48,714 bases of DNA from an uncultured Clostridia bacterium (GCA_946186665.1 CAMHOE010000016.1:1-48714); one strand, 5' to 3'. Positions 42,105-48,714 are shown, counted from the first letter of the stretch. The notes: generated by a model from the sequence alone, not told the origin. Program-made: numbers and translations.

Positions 42105-43103
42105 TTATCTTCTGCTGCCCATAAGGCGGAGAAGGTAGATGAACAGATTGATAAAGTCAAGATAAAGCTCAAGGGCAAGATTAACAGCAGATTTTCTCAG
42201 CATCTCTTCATCACTGCCGAACTGCTCGTATCCTGTTTTTATCTTTCTTGTATCGTAGGCTGTGAAGCCGATGAAAATTGCTATACCTATCAGGCTTATG
42301 ATAAGCGAATTCGGCGACATACCGAAGAGCATAGCAAGAAGTGAATATCCGATAAGAACAAACAATCCTATCATGAGTATCGGACCTAATTTTGAAAGGT
42401 CACGCTTTGTTACCATGCCGTATATCGCAAAGGAAATAAAGAGCACCGCTGCTGCCGCAAAAGCGTATACAGCAGTTTCCGCACCGTAAAGAACAAGCAT
42501 TGGCGTTATCGTCACACCGTTGCACACAGAGTATACAACGAACAGTACAAGGCTGACAGAGGACGGAAGCTTTCGTACAAAGAAGCTGAGCACTATTGCC
42601 AGAATGATCTCAACACCTATTCCGACATAGAATACCGGGATAAAATCAACGATTTTGTTGTAAGTCTCCTCATATGTGCCAGATGTAAGAAATACCATCA
42701 TAGCAAAAGCGATAACGAATGTAAGCGTAAGACCTGCGCCCATCCATCCGAATATGCGTCTGCTGTAATCAGCCATAGTCATTGTGGGGGAGTATGCTCC
42801 GGTATTGTAGGAAGCGCCATAGTTCTGTGCTGTATTGCCATAAGGCGATGAATAAGCGTTGTTCTGATTTGCGCCATACGGAGAAGTTCCGCTGTTCGGG
42901 TCACCGTAGGTACCTCCCTCATAGGGTCTGTAGCCCTGAGATGTAGAATTGTCGTATGAAGCACCCTGCTGATATCCACCCGAGCTGTAGCCATTCGGAT
43001 AATAGTTATTACCATATGCAGCATTGTGGTCGTAGTTACTGTTATAGCCGTTTCCCTGACCGCTGCGGTTGGGGTCATAGCCATTGTAGTTACCGTTGTT
43101 CAT
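42105..43103 (-). CDS. Bax inhibitor-1 / YetJ family membrane protein with Tyr/Asn/Gly-rich N-terminus
   Basis: A 332-residue protein. Residues ~1-107 are low complexity and rich in Asn, Gly, Tyr, Gln and Ser (GNGYNSNYDHNAAYGNNYY). From ~110 on it is a BI-1 domain with seven hydrophobic segments, starting DYSRRIFGWMGAGLTLTFVIAF, with the conserved FIGFTAYDTRKIK and a C-terminal LALELYLDFINLFIYLLRLMGSRR. Bacterial members such as YetJ are pH-dependent calcium-leak channels; this activity is inferred from the family. The tail before TM1 is cytosolic and longer than usual. It is a single-gene unit with a clear promoter at 43159. Confidence 0.92.
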   Translation of the reverse strand: MNNGNYNGYDPNRSGQGNGYNSNYDHNAAYGNNYYPNGYSSGGYQQGASYDNSTSQGYRPYEGGTYGDPNSGTSPYGANQNNAYSSPYGNTAQNYGASYNTGAYSPTMTMADYSRRIFGWMGAGLTLTFVIAFAMMVFLTSGTYEETYNKIVDFIPVFYVGIGVEIILAIVLSFFVRKLPSSVSLVLFVVYSVCNGVTITPMLVLYGAETAVYAFAAAAVLFISFAIYGMVTKRDLSKLGPILMIGLFVLIGYSLLAMLFGMSPNSLIISLIGIAIFIGFTAYDTRKIKTGYEQFGSDEEMLRKSAVNLALELYLDFINLFIYLLRLMGSRR

Positions 43104-43158
43104 GTTACCACCCTTTCTATTTAATTATAAAAAAACAATCAACACGCTCCTCTATATA

Positions 43159-43187
43159 ATGATATATTCTTTTACTCGTAAAGTCAA
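43159..43187 (-). promoter_or_regulatory. Promoter of the Bax-inhibitor gene
   Basis: -35 TTGACT (43182-43187), 17 bases, -10 TATCAT (43159-43164). Confidence 0.75.
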
Positions 43188-43980
43188 CACCTACGGTATA
43201 CAAAAAAATCGGAATTTTTCTACTTTTATTAATGTTAAATGCTTCTTATAATTAAAATGTGGAAAGCAAAATCAAAGAAAGATTTTCGACCTTTTGAGGT
43301 CGAATTATCCTGCTGTTTGCGGTCATATCAAGAGGAGCTGTATATCATCTCCCGAGAGACAAAGACGTCTGCGCCGGCAGTAACGGTAAGCGCCGCTGTG
43401 ACGGTGCGCCTTGCTGTAGGTAAGCGGACGCATATTTATTTCACATTCTCTTATGATAAGGCTGTACAGCGCAGAAGAGAATTTTCATTTATCGTGAAAT
43501 AAAGACATAGCGGATAATGACCTGCTTGTTCAGTCGGTTAATGCCCGAAGGCATGCTTGCTGTTCAGGTAAAGGTCATTACCGCGAAAAATATTCCGGCG
43601 GAGTTCAACGCTCTCGTTTTCTCCGCAGATATAAAGGATACGACTTCTCAATGGAGAAGAGCGTACCCTTTATTAAAGTGCGTTCTGATGAGTATTTTTC
43701 CCGGAATAACAAGAGTTTTTCCCGGAAAAACTATAATTAATCCCGGAAAAACTATACAAAGGAAAGTAAAAGAAAGGAAAGTAAAGGAAAGGAAAGTAAA
43801 GTGTGTAGGACAGAACTCCCCCTGAAGCTTCTGCTTCATCCGCTTACACAAAAACCGACCTGTACTTACACACACGTACCCAACAAAAATTATGGTTATT
43901 TTTATGATAAGCGAAAAATCCCCTACAGCTTTGAGCTTTATCTGACCACTTCCCACTAATCACTAACCACTAAATGGGCT
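43188..43980. other. Gene-poor 790-bp stretch with short repeats
   Basis: No recognisable gene. Open frames on the plus strand at 43239-43502 (87 codons) and 43517-43825 (102 codons) lack family resemblance and good ribosome binding sites. Visible structures: a TTCGACC/GGTCGAA hairpin (43285-43304); three partial copies of CCCGGAAAAACTATA (43700-43757); three 15-bp purine-rich units AAAGGAAAGTAAAGN (43758-43802); a GAAGCTTCTGCTTC palindrome; and CTAACCA-type heptads (43944-43975) ending at the ogg stop codon. It could be a decayed gene or a further repeat island. Confidence 0.5.
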
Positions 43981-44811
43981 TTAAAGAAGCTGTGGATTGA
44001 TACGGCTGTAGTGGAAAATGTACTGCTGTGCGATACCGGCGTATTCTCCGAGAGAGGATATCTCTACAGCTGAGAATAATGTTGATAAAGCCTTTTTCAT
44101 CCATACATCTATGGGAAAGGCTTCGAGCCGGTGCAGTCCGTACAGAAGGGTACATTCAGCGACCTTTGCCCCTACTCCGGTAATTGTCATCAGTTCCTTG
44201 CGACATTCCTCTATGGGAGCGTCATACATCTGTTCAAGACAAACCTGTCCGGAGCTTACTTTTCTTGCGGCGTCAATGATGTATCTTGCACGGAAGCCTG
44301 CACGAAGGGGCGCAAGGTCCTCTGCGCTGAGCTGTGCTATAACATCCGCAGAGGGAAAGCTGTACCCGTCTGAAAGCTCATCTCCGAAGCCTTCGCACAG
44401 CTTTGCAACTATTCCCTTTATTCTGGGGATATTGTTGTTCTGGGAAATGATAAATGAACACAGAGCCTCCCATGGGTCCTGACGAAGTATACGTATACCG
44501 TCAATACTGTCCACAGCGCATTTCAGCTCCGGACAGTGCTCAACAAGCTCCTGCCTTATACCGTCATAGCTTGTATCGAAATCAAGGTAGCTTTTCCAAA
44601 GGGTATTGTAATCATCATCTGTACAGTTCTCTATAATGACGCTTTCTCCCTCACGCAGTATGCGTACCTTTTTGTTTTTGACAATACCTGTAAAAGAACC
44701 GTCCTCAGCTTCTTCCCATCTGAAACACTGACCGCAGTCAAAGGTGTTTTTCAGGTCAAAACAACTGCCTATGGTTATTTCCGTACCCTTTTGTGTTATC
44801 TTATATTCCAT
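43981..44811 (-). CDS. ogg: 8-oxoguanine DNA glycosylase/AP lyase (Ogg1 family)
   Basis: A 276-residue base-excision repair enzyme that removes 8-oxoguanine opposite C. The N-terminal OGG_N domain (FDLKNTFDCGQCFRWEE) is followed by the HhH-GPD domain. The helix-hairpin-helix reads MTITGVGAKVAECTLLYGLHRLEAFPIDVWMKKAL, with catalytic Lys216 and Asp235. SQNNNIPRIKGIVAKLC corresponds to the QNNN loop of eukaryotic Ogg1, which contacts the orphan cytosine. The fold and size match clostridial Ogg rather than MutM or AlkA. It lies 29 bases after the YunB gene, probably in one operon with it. Confidence 0.94.
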   Translation of the reverse strand: MEYKITQKGTEITIGSCFDLKNTFDCGQCFRWEEAEDGSFTGIVKNKKVRILREGESVIIENCTDDDYNTLWKSYLDFDTSYDGIRQELVEHCPELKCAVDSIDGIRILRQDPWEALCSFIISQNNNIPRIKGIVAKLCEGFGDELSDGYSFPSADVIAQLSAEDLAPLRAGFRARYIIDAARKVSSGQVCLEQMYDAPIEECRKELMTITGVGAKVAECTLLYGLHRLEAFPIDVWMKKALSTLFSAVEISSLGEYAGIAQQYIFHYSRINPQLL

Positions 44812-44840
44812 TTTTATACATCCTTTTGTGATAAAACATC

Positions 44841-45482
44841 CTATATTTCCTTATCAGAATAAACCGACACCGACGGCACATCCCCGACAATAACTGTTTC
44901 ACCTATCAGCACCGAAGTTTCCACTGTTGCAGATGAGGAGCCAAACGGCATAATGATGTTGATATCGGCAGATACTTTCATAGAAAGCTTATGTACCGTC
45001 TGGTTTACGCCGCCCTCTTCAAAGCTGCTCTCGAAGTCACTCTGCACATTTCCGGAAAGCGAAATATTTATCGGCACAGAGGGTTCATTTCCTATGACCA
45101 CATCCCATCCGAAAATAAGACTCAAAGGAATATCTACCCTTCGGTTTTTTATATTTGAGATGCTTTCCTGAATTTTCAGTGTAACGGCGTTTTTAAGCTT
45201 GTTAGTCAGCACGGTGTTGGAATTGACAGATGCCACCTTCCTATCGTCAGAATACACTACAGTTTCAAGCTCGTCCGGCGATATATCCAGCTCTTCAAGA
45301 GAAGTATACACACTTTCGTTGATAAGCTCTACAGCAAGCGCCTTTGCCTGTATTTCCGACACAGAAGCGCTTATGGGCTTTATCCGCATTTCAAAAAACA
45401 ATAATACAGCCGCGATAAAAATAACGAACAGCCAAAGTTTTTTTCTTCCCTTTCTTCTGCCCCTTGCACTCCGGTACAGCAT
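44841..45482 (-). CDS. yunB: Sporulation protein YunB
   Basis: A 213-residue protein with a basic N-terminus, one TM segment (~residues 15-33, LWLFVIFIAAVLLFFEMRI), then an extracytoplasmic domain with IQAKALAVELINESVY, NSNTVLTNKLKNAVTLKIQESI, and RVDIPLSLIFGWDVVIGNEPSVPINIS. These match YunB, a SigE-controlled mother-cell protein needed for normal spore formation in Bacillus. Its molecular function is unknown. Its presence indicates an endospore-forming lineage. It lies between a metal-binding lipoprotein gene (51 bases upstream) and ogg (29 bases downstream). Confidence 0.92.
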   Translation of the reverse strand: MLYRSARGRRKGRKKLWLFVIFIAAVLLFFEMRIKPISASVSEIQAKALAVELINESVYTSLEELDISPDELETVVYSDDRKVASVNSNTVLTNKLKNAVTLKIQESISNIKNRRVDIPLSLIFGWDVVIGNEPSVPINISLSGNVQSDFESSFEEGGVNQTVHKLSMKVSADINIIMPFGSSSATVETSVLIGETVIVGDVPSVSVYSDKEI

Positions 45483-45533
45483 ACCATCACCTCTTGTATC
45501 ATCATATACAAGCAGGCGGGCATTGGTGAATTA

Positions 45534-46547
45534 TCATTTCAGTACGGTTTTCAGTACATCATAGTTTTCCTGCATAAGAGACAGGTAAGTTATACCGCCG
45601 TCTATCTGTTCCTTTGTAACGGACTGTATGGAATTAAGGACAGCGGCTTGCTGGTCTTTTTTCTTTGTGCTTCTGATAACAGCCTCTGATATAGAGTTGT
45701 CAGAGTTTTCCAGAATAAATACGGTATTGACCCCAAGCTCATCTATTTTTTTGGCGAGGAAAGCGACAGTTTCAAAGCTTGCGTCCGTCTCTGAGGAACA
45801 GCCTGCGAAGGCCGCATAATAATCCAGACCGTAATCATCCGTAAAATACCTGAACGGGTAACGGTCAGCCACAACGATAGTTTTATTCTCAGCCTTATTC
45901 GCAAGGCTTGAAAAAGCACCGTCAAGCTTATTCAGCTTAATAATATAATCTTTGAGATTTTTGTTATAATCGTCTTTATTGTCAGGGTCAGCGTCAGACA
46001 ATGCAAAAGCGATCTCTGTACAGAACAGCTCAGCGTTTTTCACAGAGAGCCAGACGTGTTCGTCATACTCATCTTCGTCCTCTTCTTCTTCATCCTCCTG
46101 CATACCCTCTTTAGTTTCCTCGGTTTTTACAGAATTGCCAAGAACATCCATCAAGTCAATGACCTTCATATTTTTATTTTCGGCATTTTTAACAGCGTCC
46201 TCTACCCAACCGTCAGAGCTTCCGCCCACATAAATAAAGATATCGCAGTCAGATATCTTCACCATATCATCAGCGGTAGGCTGATAGCTATGCAGATCAA
46301 CGCCGTTTTCGAGGAGATATGTAAGCTCCACATTATCTGTATTATCCCCGATAATTTCCCTTGCCCAATCATACTCAGGGAATATTGTAGCAACCACGCT
46401 TATTTTATCGTCGCCGCTGCTGCCGCCATTTTCATTGGAAACTTCTTTTGAACCATTACAGCCAGACAGGCAAAGAGCGGCAAGCAAAGCCGCCATCAAA
46501 GCAGAAGCGCATTTTTGTATTTTACTTTTTCCAAAACCATTTTTCAT
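45534..46547 (-). CDS. ZnuA/TroA-type metal ABC transporter substrate-binding lipoprotein
   Basis: I place the start at ATG 46547 (MKNGFGKSKIQKCASALMAALLAALCLSGC), which gives a proper lipoprotein signal with lipobox LSGC and lipidated Cys30; the product has 337 residues. Family features: SVVATIFPEYDWAREIIGD, GVDLHSYQPTADDMVKI (first His ligand), a loop, DEHVWLSVKNAELF (second His), VVADRYPFRYFTDDYGLDYYAAFAG and a C-terminal ENSDNSISEAVI. The loop usually rich in His is instead rich in Glu and Asp (EDEEEEDEDEYDEH). Zinc or manganese is the likely ligand. No ZnuB or ZnuC gene is adjacent, so it works with a transporter encoded elsewhere. Confidence 0.9.
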   Translation of the reverse strand: MKNGFGKSKIQKCASALMAALLAALCLSGCNGSKEVSNENGGSSGDDKISVVATIFPEYDWAREIIGDNTDNVELTYLLENGVDLHSYQPTADDMVKISDCDIFIYVGGSSDGWVEDAVKNAENKNMKVIDLMDVLGNSVKTEETKEGMQEDEEEEDEDEYDEHVWLSVKNAELFCTEIAFALSDADPDNKDDYNKNLKDYIIKLNKLDGAFSSLANKAENKTIVVADRYPFRYFTDDYGLDYYAAFAGCSSETDASFETVAFLAKKIDELGVNTVFILENSDNSISEAVIRSTKKKDQQAAVLNSIQSVTKEQIDGGITYLSLMQENYDVLKTVLK

Positions 46548-46603
46548 ATTCTTTCCCACTTTCAAAAAACAATTTTCGTTCATTCAATCTGAAAACCATT
46601 TTC

Positions 46604-46632
46604 ATTTTACCACCATCCCCCCATCCTGTCAA
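46604..46632 (-). promoter_or_regulatory. Promoter of the znuA-like/yunB/ogg group with G6 spacer
   Basis: -35 TTGACA (46627-46632), 17 bases with six consecutive G, -10 TAAAAT (46604-46609). The composite repeat begins immediately upstream of the -35 box. No Zur-type palindrome is evident. Confidence 0.8.
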
Positions 46633-46881
46633 GTGCAGAGCCTGCACTCCCAATTCGCGCTCTCGTTCGCTAAGGCTCACTCTGATATCCAGACTTCAAC
46701 TTTTCCTGTCCGCGTTTCTCCGCCCAACACGCCCCTTACGGTGCGCTTATGGGCGGGTTTAGTTTTGGAGGACAGTTGTAGACGTGTGAAATAATAGCCA
46801 AAGCACTCCCTTAGGAGTGCGACGCGGACGGTACTATAAGAAGTTGATGCGTTCTAAGTCGTCCAGTGCGGTCACGCACCG
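46633..46881 (-). repeat. Composite gene-end element, second full copy
   Basis: On the minus strand all modules occur in the order seen at 23163-23420: GGTGCGTGACCGCAC, TGGACGACTTAGAACGCAT, ACCGTCCGCGTC, CACTCCTAAGGGAGTG, the CCGCCCA/TGGGCGG stem around CGCACCGTAAGGGGCGTG, CGCGGACAGG, GATATCAGAGTGAGC and GCGAACGAGAGCGCGAATT. It ends at the promoter of the znuA-like gene. Confidence 0.85.
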
Positions 46882-47170
46882 CCTGTACAGTATGAAGTTG
46901 TAGTTTTTATTATACTTACTATGATTGTTTTCGCTGTGCGAAAACATACCACTATTATTCATTTTTCAGTCTTAAGTTTTCAGTATTCATTAACTCTTAT
47001 ATGCGCCTGTACAGTATGAAGTTGTAGTTTTTATTATACTTACTATGATTGTTTTCGCCTTTGCGAAAACATACCACAACTATTCACTATTCACTATTCA
47101 CTATTTCCGCCTCTCCTGAAATGGGAGGTGGCAAAAATTTACACAGTAAATTTTTGCCGGCGGGGTTTCC
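46882..47170 (+). repeat. Two adjacent palindromic elements with different tails
   Basis: Copy 1 (46914-46990): GTTTTCGC/GCGAAAAC with the TTTTCAG/TTTTAAG heptad tail. Copy 2 (47038-47104): the same palindrome with the ATTCACT tail. Both follow the module CGCCTGTACAGTATGAAG. A CTCTCCTGAAATGGGAGG hairpin and an AAATTTAC/GTAAATTTTT stem (47105-47160) match the island at 21290. No gene is supported. Confidence 0.8.
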
Positions 47171-47287
47171 ATTCGGCAGTCGCAGACGTATACAACAACA
47201 GCCAAAGCACTCCCTTAGGGGTGTGACGCGGACGGTTCAAGTAAAAGTCTCTGCGTTGTTAAGTTGTCCAGCGGGGTCACCCGCTAT
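47171..47287 (-). repeat. Composite gene-end element, 5' half, downstream of folT
   Basis: Minus strand: GCGGGTGACCCCGC (47273-47286), TGGACAACTTAACAACGCA, ACCGTCCGCGTC, ACTCCCTTAGG-type stem, TTTGGCTGTTG and GTCTGCGACTGCC. It starts six bases after the folT terminator stem, in the orientation of folT. Confidence 0.8.
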
Positions 47288-47292
47288 TCACA

Positions 47293-47326
47293 AAAAGTCC
47301 CGTCAGTTTTATGTGACGGGACTTTT
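47293..47326 (-). terminator. Terminator of folT
   Basis: AAAAGTCCCGTCA (47293-47305) pairs perfectly with TGACGGGACTTTT (47314-47326), giving five U on the minus strand. Confidence 0.88.
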
Positions 47327-47343
47327 CGGGGTTATATCAATTG

Positions 47344-47955
47344 TCAGGAAATATCTGAATCCGGTGCCTTTGGGGCAATCTGTCCGGATGAATATGGTGA
47401 CAAGCTCCGGACAAAGGGTATTCTTTCGATAGACTTCAGTACAGGCGGTATAATAACGATTTGAACGGCAGTCATTATACCTATCTGCCACAGACGGAGC
47501 ACGACCTTTGTAAAATAGAACTCCATGAACATTGTATCGTTTGTGTTATAGCTGAGCAGCGATATCCAGAGAGTAGTAATAAACAAACTGATAACAAACT
47601 GGTTAATGACCACAGCGATAACAGTTTTAATGATACTGCTGTTATTTTTGAGCAGCAGACCGAACACTGCGCCTATAAGCGCATAGGTGATAGTTATAGG
47701 CGGATACCATGCGCCCACAGGATGCACTATACAGCCCACGATATCGCCCAGACCGTACACAACGATACTGCCTGCCGAGCCGAAAAGATAAGCGGCTATG
47801 ACAACAGGGATGAATGCCAGATTGATTTTGATAGAAGCCGTGTGTATCTCAAGCAGATTAAGCACCACCTCAGCCGCCATCAGAATAGCGAGTGTCGTCA
47901 TTGATGTTGTTGCCGTACGCAGGTTTGATTTGTTTCTTTGTTTTTTTACGTCCAA
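47344..47955 (-). CDS. folT: Folate ECF transporter S component FolT
   Basis: A 203-residue membrane protein that binds folate and docks to a shared ECF energising module. The start is TTG 47955 (MDVKKQRNKSNLRTATT), with AAGGAGG 8 bases upstream. About six hydrophobic segments are visible: TTLAILMAAEVVLNLLEI, KINLAFIPVVIAAYLFGSAGSIVVYGLGDIVGCIVHP, GAWYPPITITYALIGAVFGLLL, and others. GxxG and the D-V-G loop after TM3 are FolT-like. The upstream THF riboswitch confirms the substrate. The EcfA/EcfT genes are not in the window. Confidence 0.92.
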   Translation of the reverse strand: MDVKKQRNKSNLRTATTSMTTLAILMAAEVVLNLLEIHTASIKINLAFIPVVIAAYLFGSAGSIVVYGLGDIVGCIVHPVGAWYPPITITYALIGAVFGLLLKNNSSIIKTVIAVVINQFVISLFITTLWISLLSYNTNDTMFMEFYFTKVVLRLWQIGIMTAVQIVIIPPVLKSIERIPFVRSLSPYSSGQIAPKAPDSDIS

Positions 47956-47964
47956 ATAAAAAAC

Positions 47965-48030
47965 CTCCTTATTCTTACAGATTTCGCTGTAATAATAAGA
48001 AGTAACAAAGCTTAGTATTATTATACAGCG
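47965..48030 (-). promoter_or_regulatory. Two-state expression platform of the THF riboswitch
   Basis: Two helices compete. Helix A pairs 48016-48030 with 47985-47997 (CGCTGTA...TACAGCG) and leaves the ribosome binding site free. Helix B pairs 47987-48002 with 47965-47980 and covers AAGGAG of the Shine-Dalgarno, with a six-base loop. The 5' strand of A shares bases with the 3' strand of riboswitch stem P1, so folate binding should favour B and shut off translation. The pairings are seen; the mechanism is inferred. Confidence 0.65.
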
Positions 48031-48147
48031 GGATGCAATTTGTGTATCGCAGGATGACCTTTTCGTTCACACGACAACTCCCCGTTCGTATGACACTACC
48101 CATCGGTTACTCACCGACACTTCGCACACAAATTTACTCTGCCCCTC
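48028..48147 (-). promoter_or_regulatory. Tetrahydrofolate (THF) riboswitch
   Basis: The leader of folT carries the THF class hallmarks in order: GGGGCAGAGTA, a stem AATTTGTGT pairing with ACACAAATT, an inner CATACGAACGGGGAG with TCGTGTGAACGAA segment (compare the known GAAUGGGAUGUCGU core), and TTGCATCCCGC at the 3' end. This aptamer class lies upstream of folT in many Bacillota. Length (~120 bases) fits. Confidence 0.85.
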
Positions 48148-48148
48148 A

Positions 48149-48177
48149 ACTATACCACTTTTCCCCCCTCTTGTCAA
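48149..48177 (-). promoter_or_regulatory. Promoter of folT with G6 spacer
   Basis: -35 TTGACA (48172-48177), 17 bases including six consecutive G, -10 TATAGT (48149-48154). Transcription would begin just before the riboswitch. Confidence 0.82.
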
Positions 48178-48197
48178 GCCGGCAAGCTGCCGGTGCC

Positions 48198-48411
48198 ACG
48201 TCAATCTAATTTGGAAATTATTTTGTTACTTTTCAGAATCAACCTTCTTTCTTGAGCTTGCCGAAAGGGCTTAAAGTGCGTTTTTTCTAATTAATTAAAC
48301 CTGACAGGCATAGTAAAGTGTGCATAAGTCACTCAAAGATTATTCGCTTAACGCTCAAAATGACATCTTATTAAACTTTGTATCATTTTGATGTCTGAAT
48401 TAGATTGACGT
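48198..48411. mobile_element. MITE-like insertion, 214 bp
   Basis: Terminal inverted repeats ACGTCAATCTAATT (48198-48211) and AATTAGATTGACGT (48398-48411) are perfect. The flanks carry the direct repeat GCTGCCGGTGCC at 48186-48197 and 48412-48423, the form of a 10-12 bp target duplication. The interior is AT-rich and codes for nothing. A duplication of this size resembles IS4-group transposition. No parent transposase is in the window. Confidence 0.8.
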
Positions 48412-48420
48412 GCTGCCGGT

Positions 48421-48714
48421 GCCGATTCGCGCTCTCGTTCGCTAAAGCTCACTCTGTTTAGTATGACCAACACTTTTCCTGTCCGCGTTTCACGGCGCAG
48501 AACCGGCAGAACTTATATCCCCATCCGCCGGCGCAGCCTAAGGGCTGCTGTTTCGGCTGTTTTATCAGGATATAAAGTTTCTTTCCCTCCATAACTTCAT
48601 GCGCCTGTACAGTATGAAGTTGTAGTTTTTATTATACTTACTATGATTGTTTTCGCCTTTGCGAAAACATACCACTATTATTCATTTTTCAGTCTTAAGT
48701 TTTCAGTATTCATT
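48421..48714 (+). repeat. Mosaic repeat island at the right edge
   Basis: In order: GATTCGCGCTCTCGTTCGC with GCTCACTCTG module, GTCCGCGTTTCACGG, CCGCCGGCGCAGCCT with GGCTGCTGTTTCGGCTG, a GGATATAAAGTTTCTTTCC module, CGCCTGTACAGTATGAAG, then the GTTTTCGC/GCGAAAAC palindrome with the TTTTCAG-type tail (48638-48714), cut by the window end. The same chain is seen at 28680-28985. Confidence 0.8.

Noticed and set aside
43239-43825. Two successive plus-strand frames of 87 and 102 codons.
   Set aside because: No domain resemblance, poor start contexts, and the second frame is largely made of short DNA repeats.

Overview
The window looks like chromosomal DNA of a gut- or rumen-type anaerobic Bacillota, most likely a Ruminococcus-like member of the Oscillospiraceae/Ruminococcaceae. 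The evidence is a complete set of [FeFe]-hydrogenase maturases (HydE, HydF, HydG) with a TM1266-type regulator, a YunB sporulation protein, a clostridial-type Ogg1 glycosylase, an ECF folate transporter subunit behind a tetrahydrofolate riboswitch, a secreted BspA-like leucine-rich-repeat protein, and strong AGGAGG ribosome binding sites. The name is an inference; no rRNA or tRNA gene was seen.

Layout. Bases 1-1690 are the immunity region of a prophage or integrative element: a truncated BRO-N antirepressor and a small Xre regulator face a cI-like repressor across two matching operators, followed by a gene-free stretch with inverted repeats and short direct repeats. Bases 1693-6260 encode a ~1,520-residue secreted LRR/Ig-like protein broken by a one-base deletion and an in-frame stop. 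Bases 6416-11853 (all minus) carry a GT2 glycosyltransferase, a flippase-like membrane protein, a phosphoribosyltransferase-fold protein and two tandem left-handed beta-helix acyltransferase paralogues. A giant FtsX-type permease follows (12506-16030). Bases 16309-20984 are the hydrogenase maturation group, transcribed TM1266-hydE-hydG-hydF, with a promoter and a leader ending in an intrinsic terminator upstream. Plus-strand genes follow: M3 oligoendopeptidase, RlmL-type RNA methyltransferase and DNA polymerase III alpha (dnaE). The rest is minus-strand: an ABC ATPase, a TPR-GGDEF protein, mltG with a folate-cycle ligase and a DJ-1 protein, a surface subtilase, a DUF218 protein, a Bax-inhibitor-1 protein, an ogg1-yunB-znuA-like group, and folT.

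The most unusual aspect is the intergenic DNA. At least a dozen gaps are filled by a few repeat families: (i) heptanucleotide tracts that keep a 7-bp phase while the unit sequence drifts; (ii) a small palindrome (TTTTCGC/GCGAAAA type) with one of two heptad-built tails, nine copies; (iii) a ~240-bp chain of hairpins, three copies; (iv) a ~250-bp composite element whose first hairpin lies at or near the 3' ends of genes, always in the gene's orientation; and (v) a 214-bp MITE-like insertion with terminal inverted repeats and flanking direct repeats. Three promoters next to these repeats share a run of six G in the -35/-10 spacer.

Functional themes are anaerobic hydrogen metabolism (maturation only; no hydrogenase structural gene is present), folate supply and recycling (FolT, 5-formyl-THF cyclo-ligase), cell-surface and envelope functions (subtilase, MltG, LRR protein, glycosyl- and acyltransferases, FtsX exporter), c-di-GMP signalling and sporulation. 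All calls come from reading the sequence; no database search was possible.
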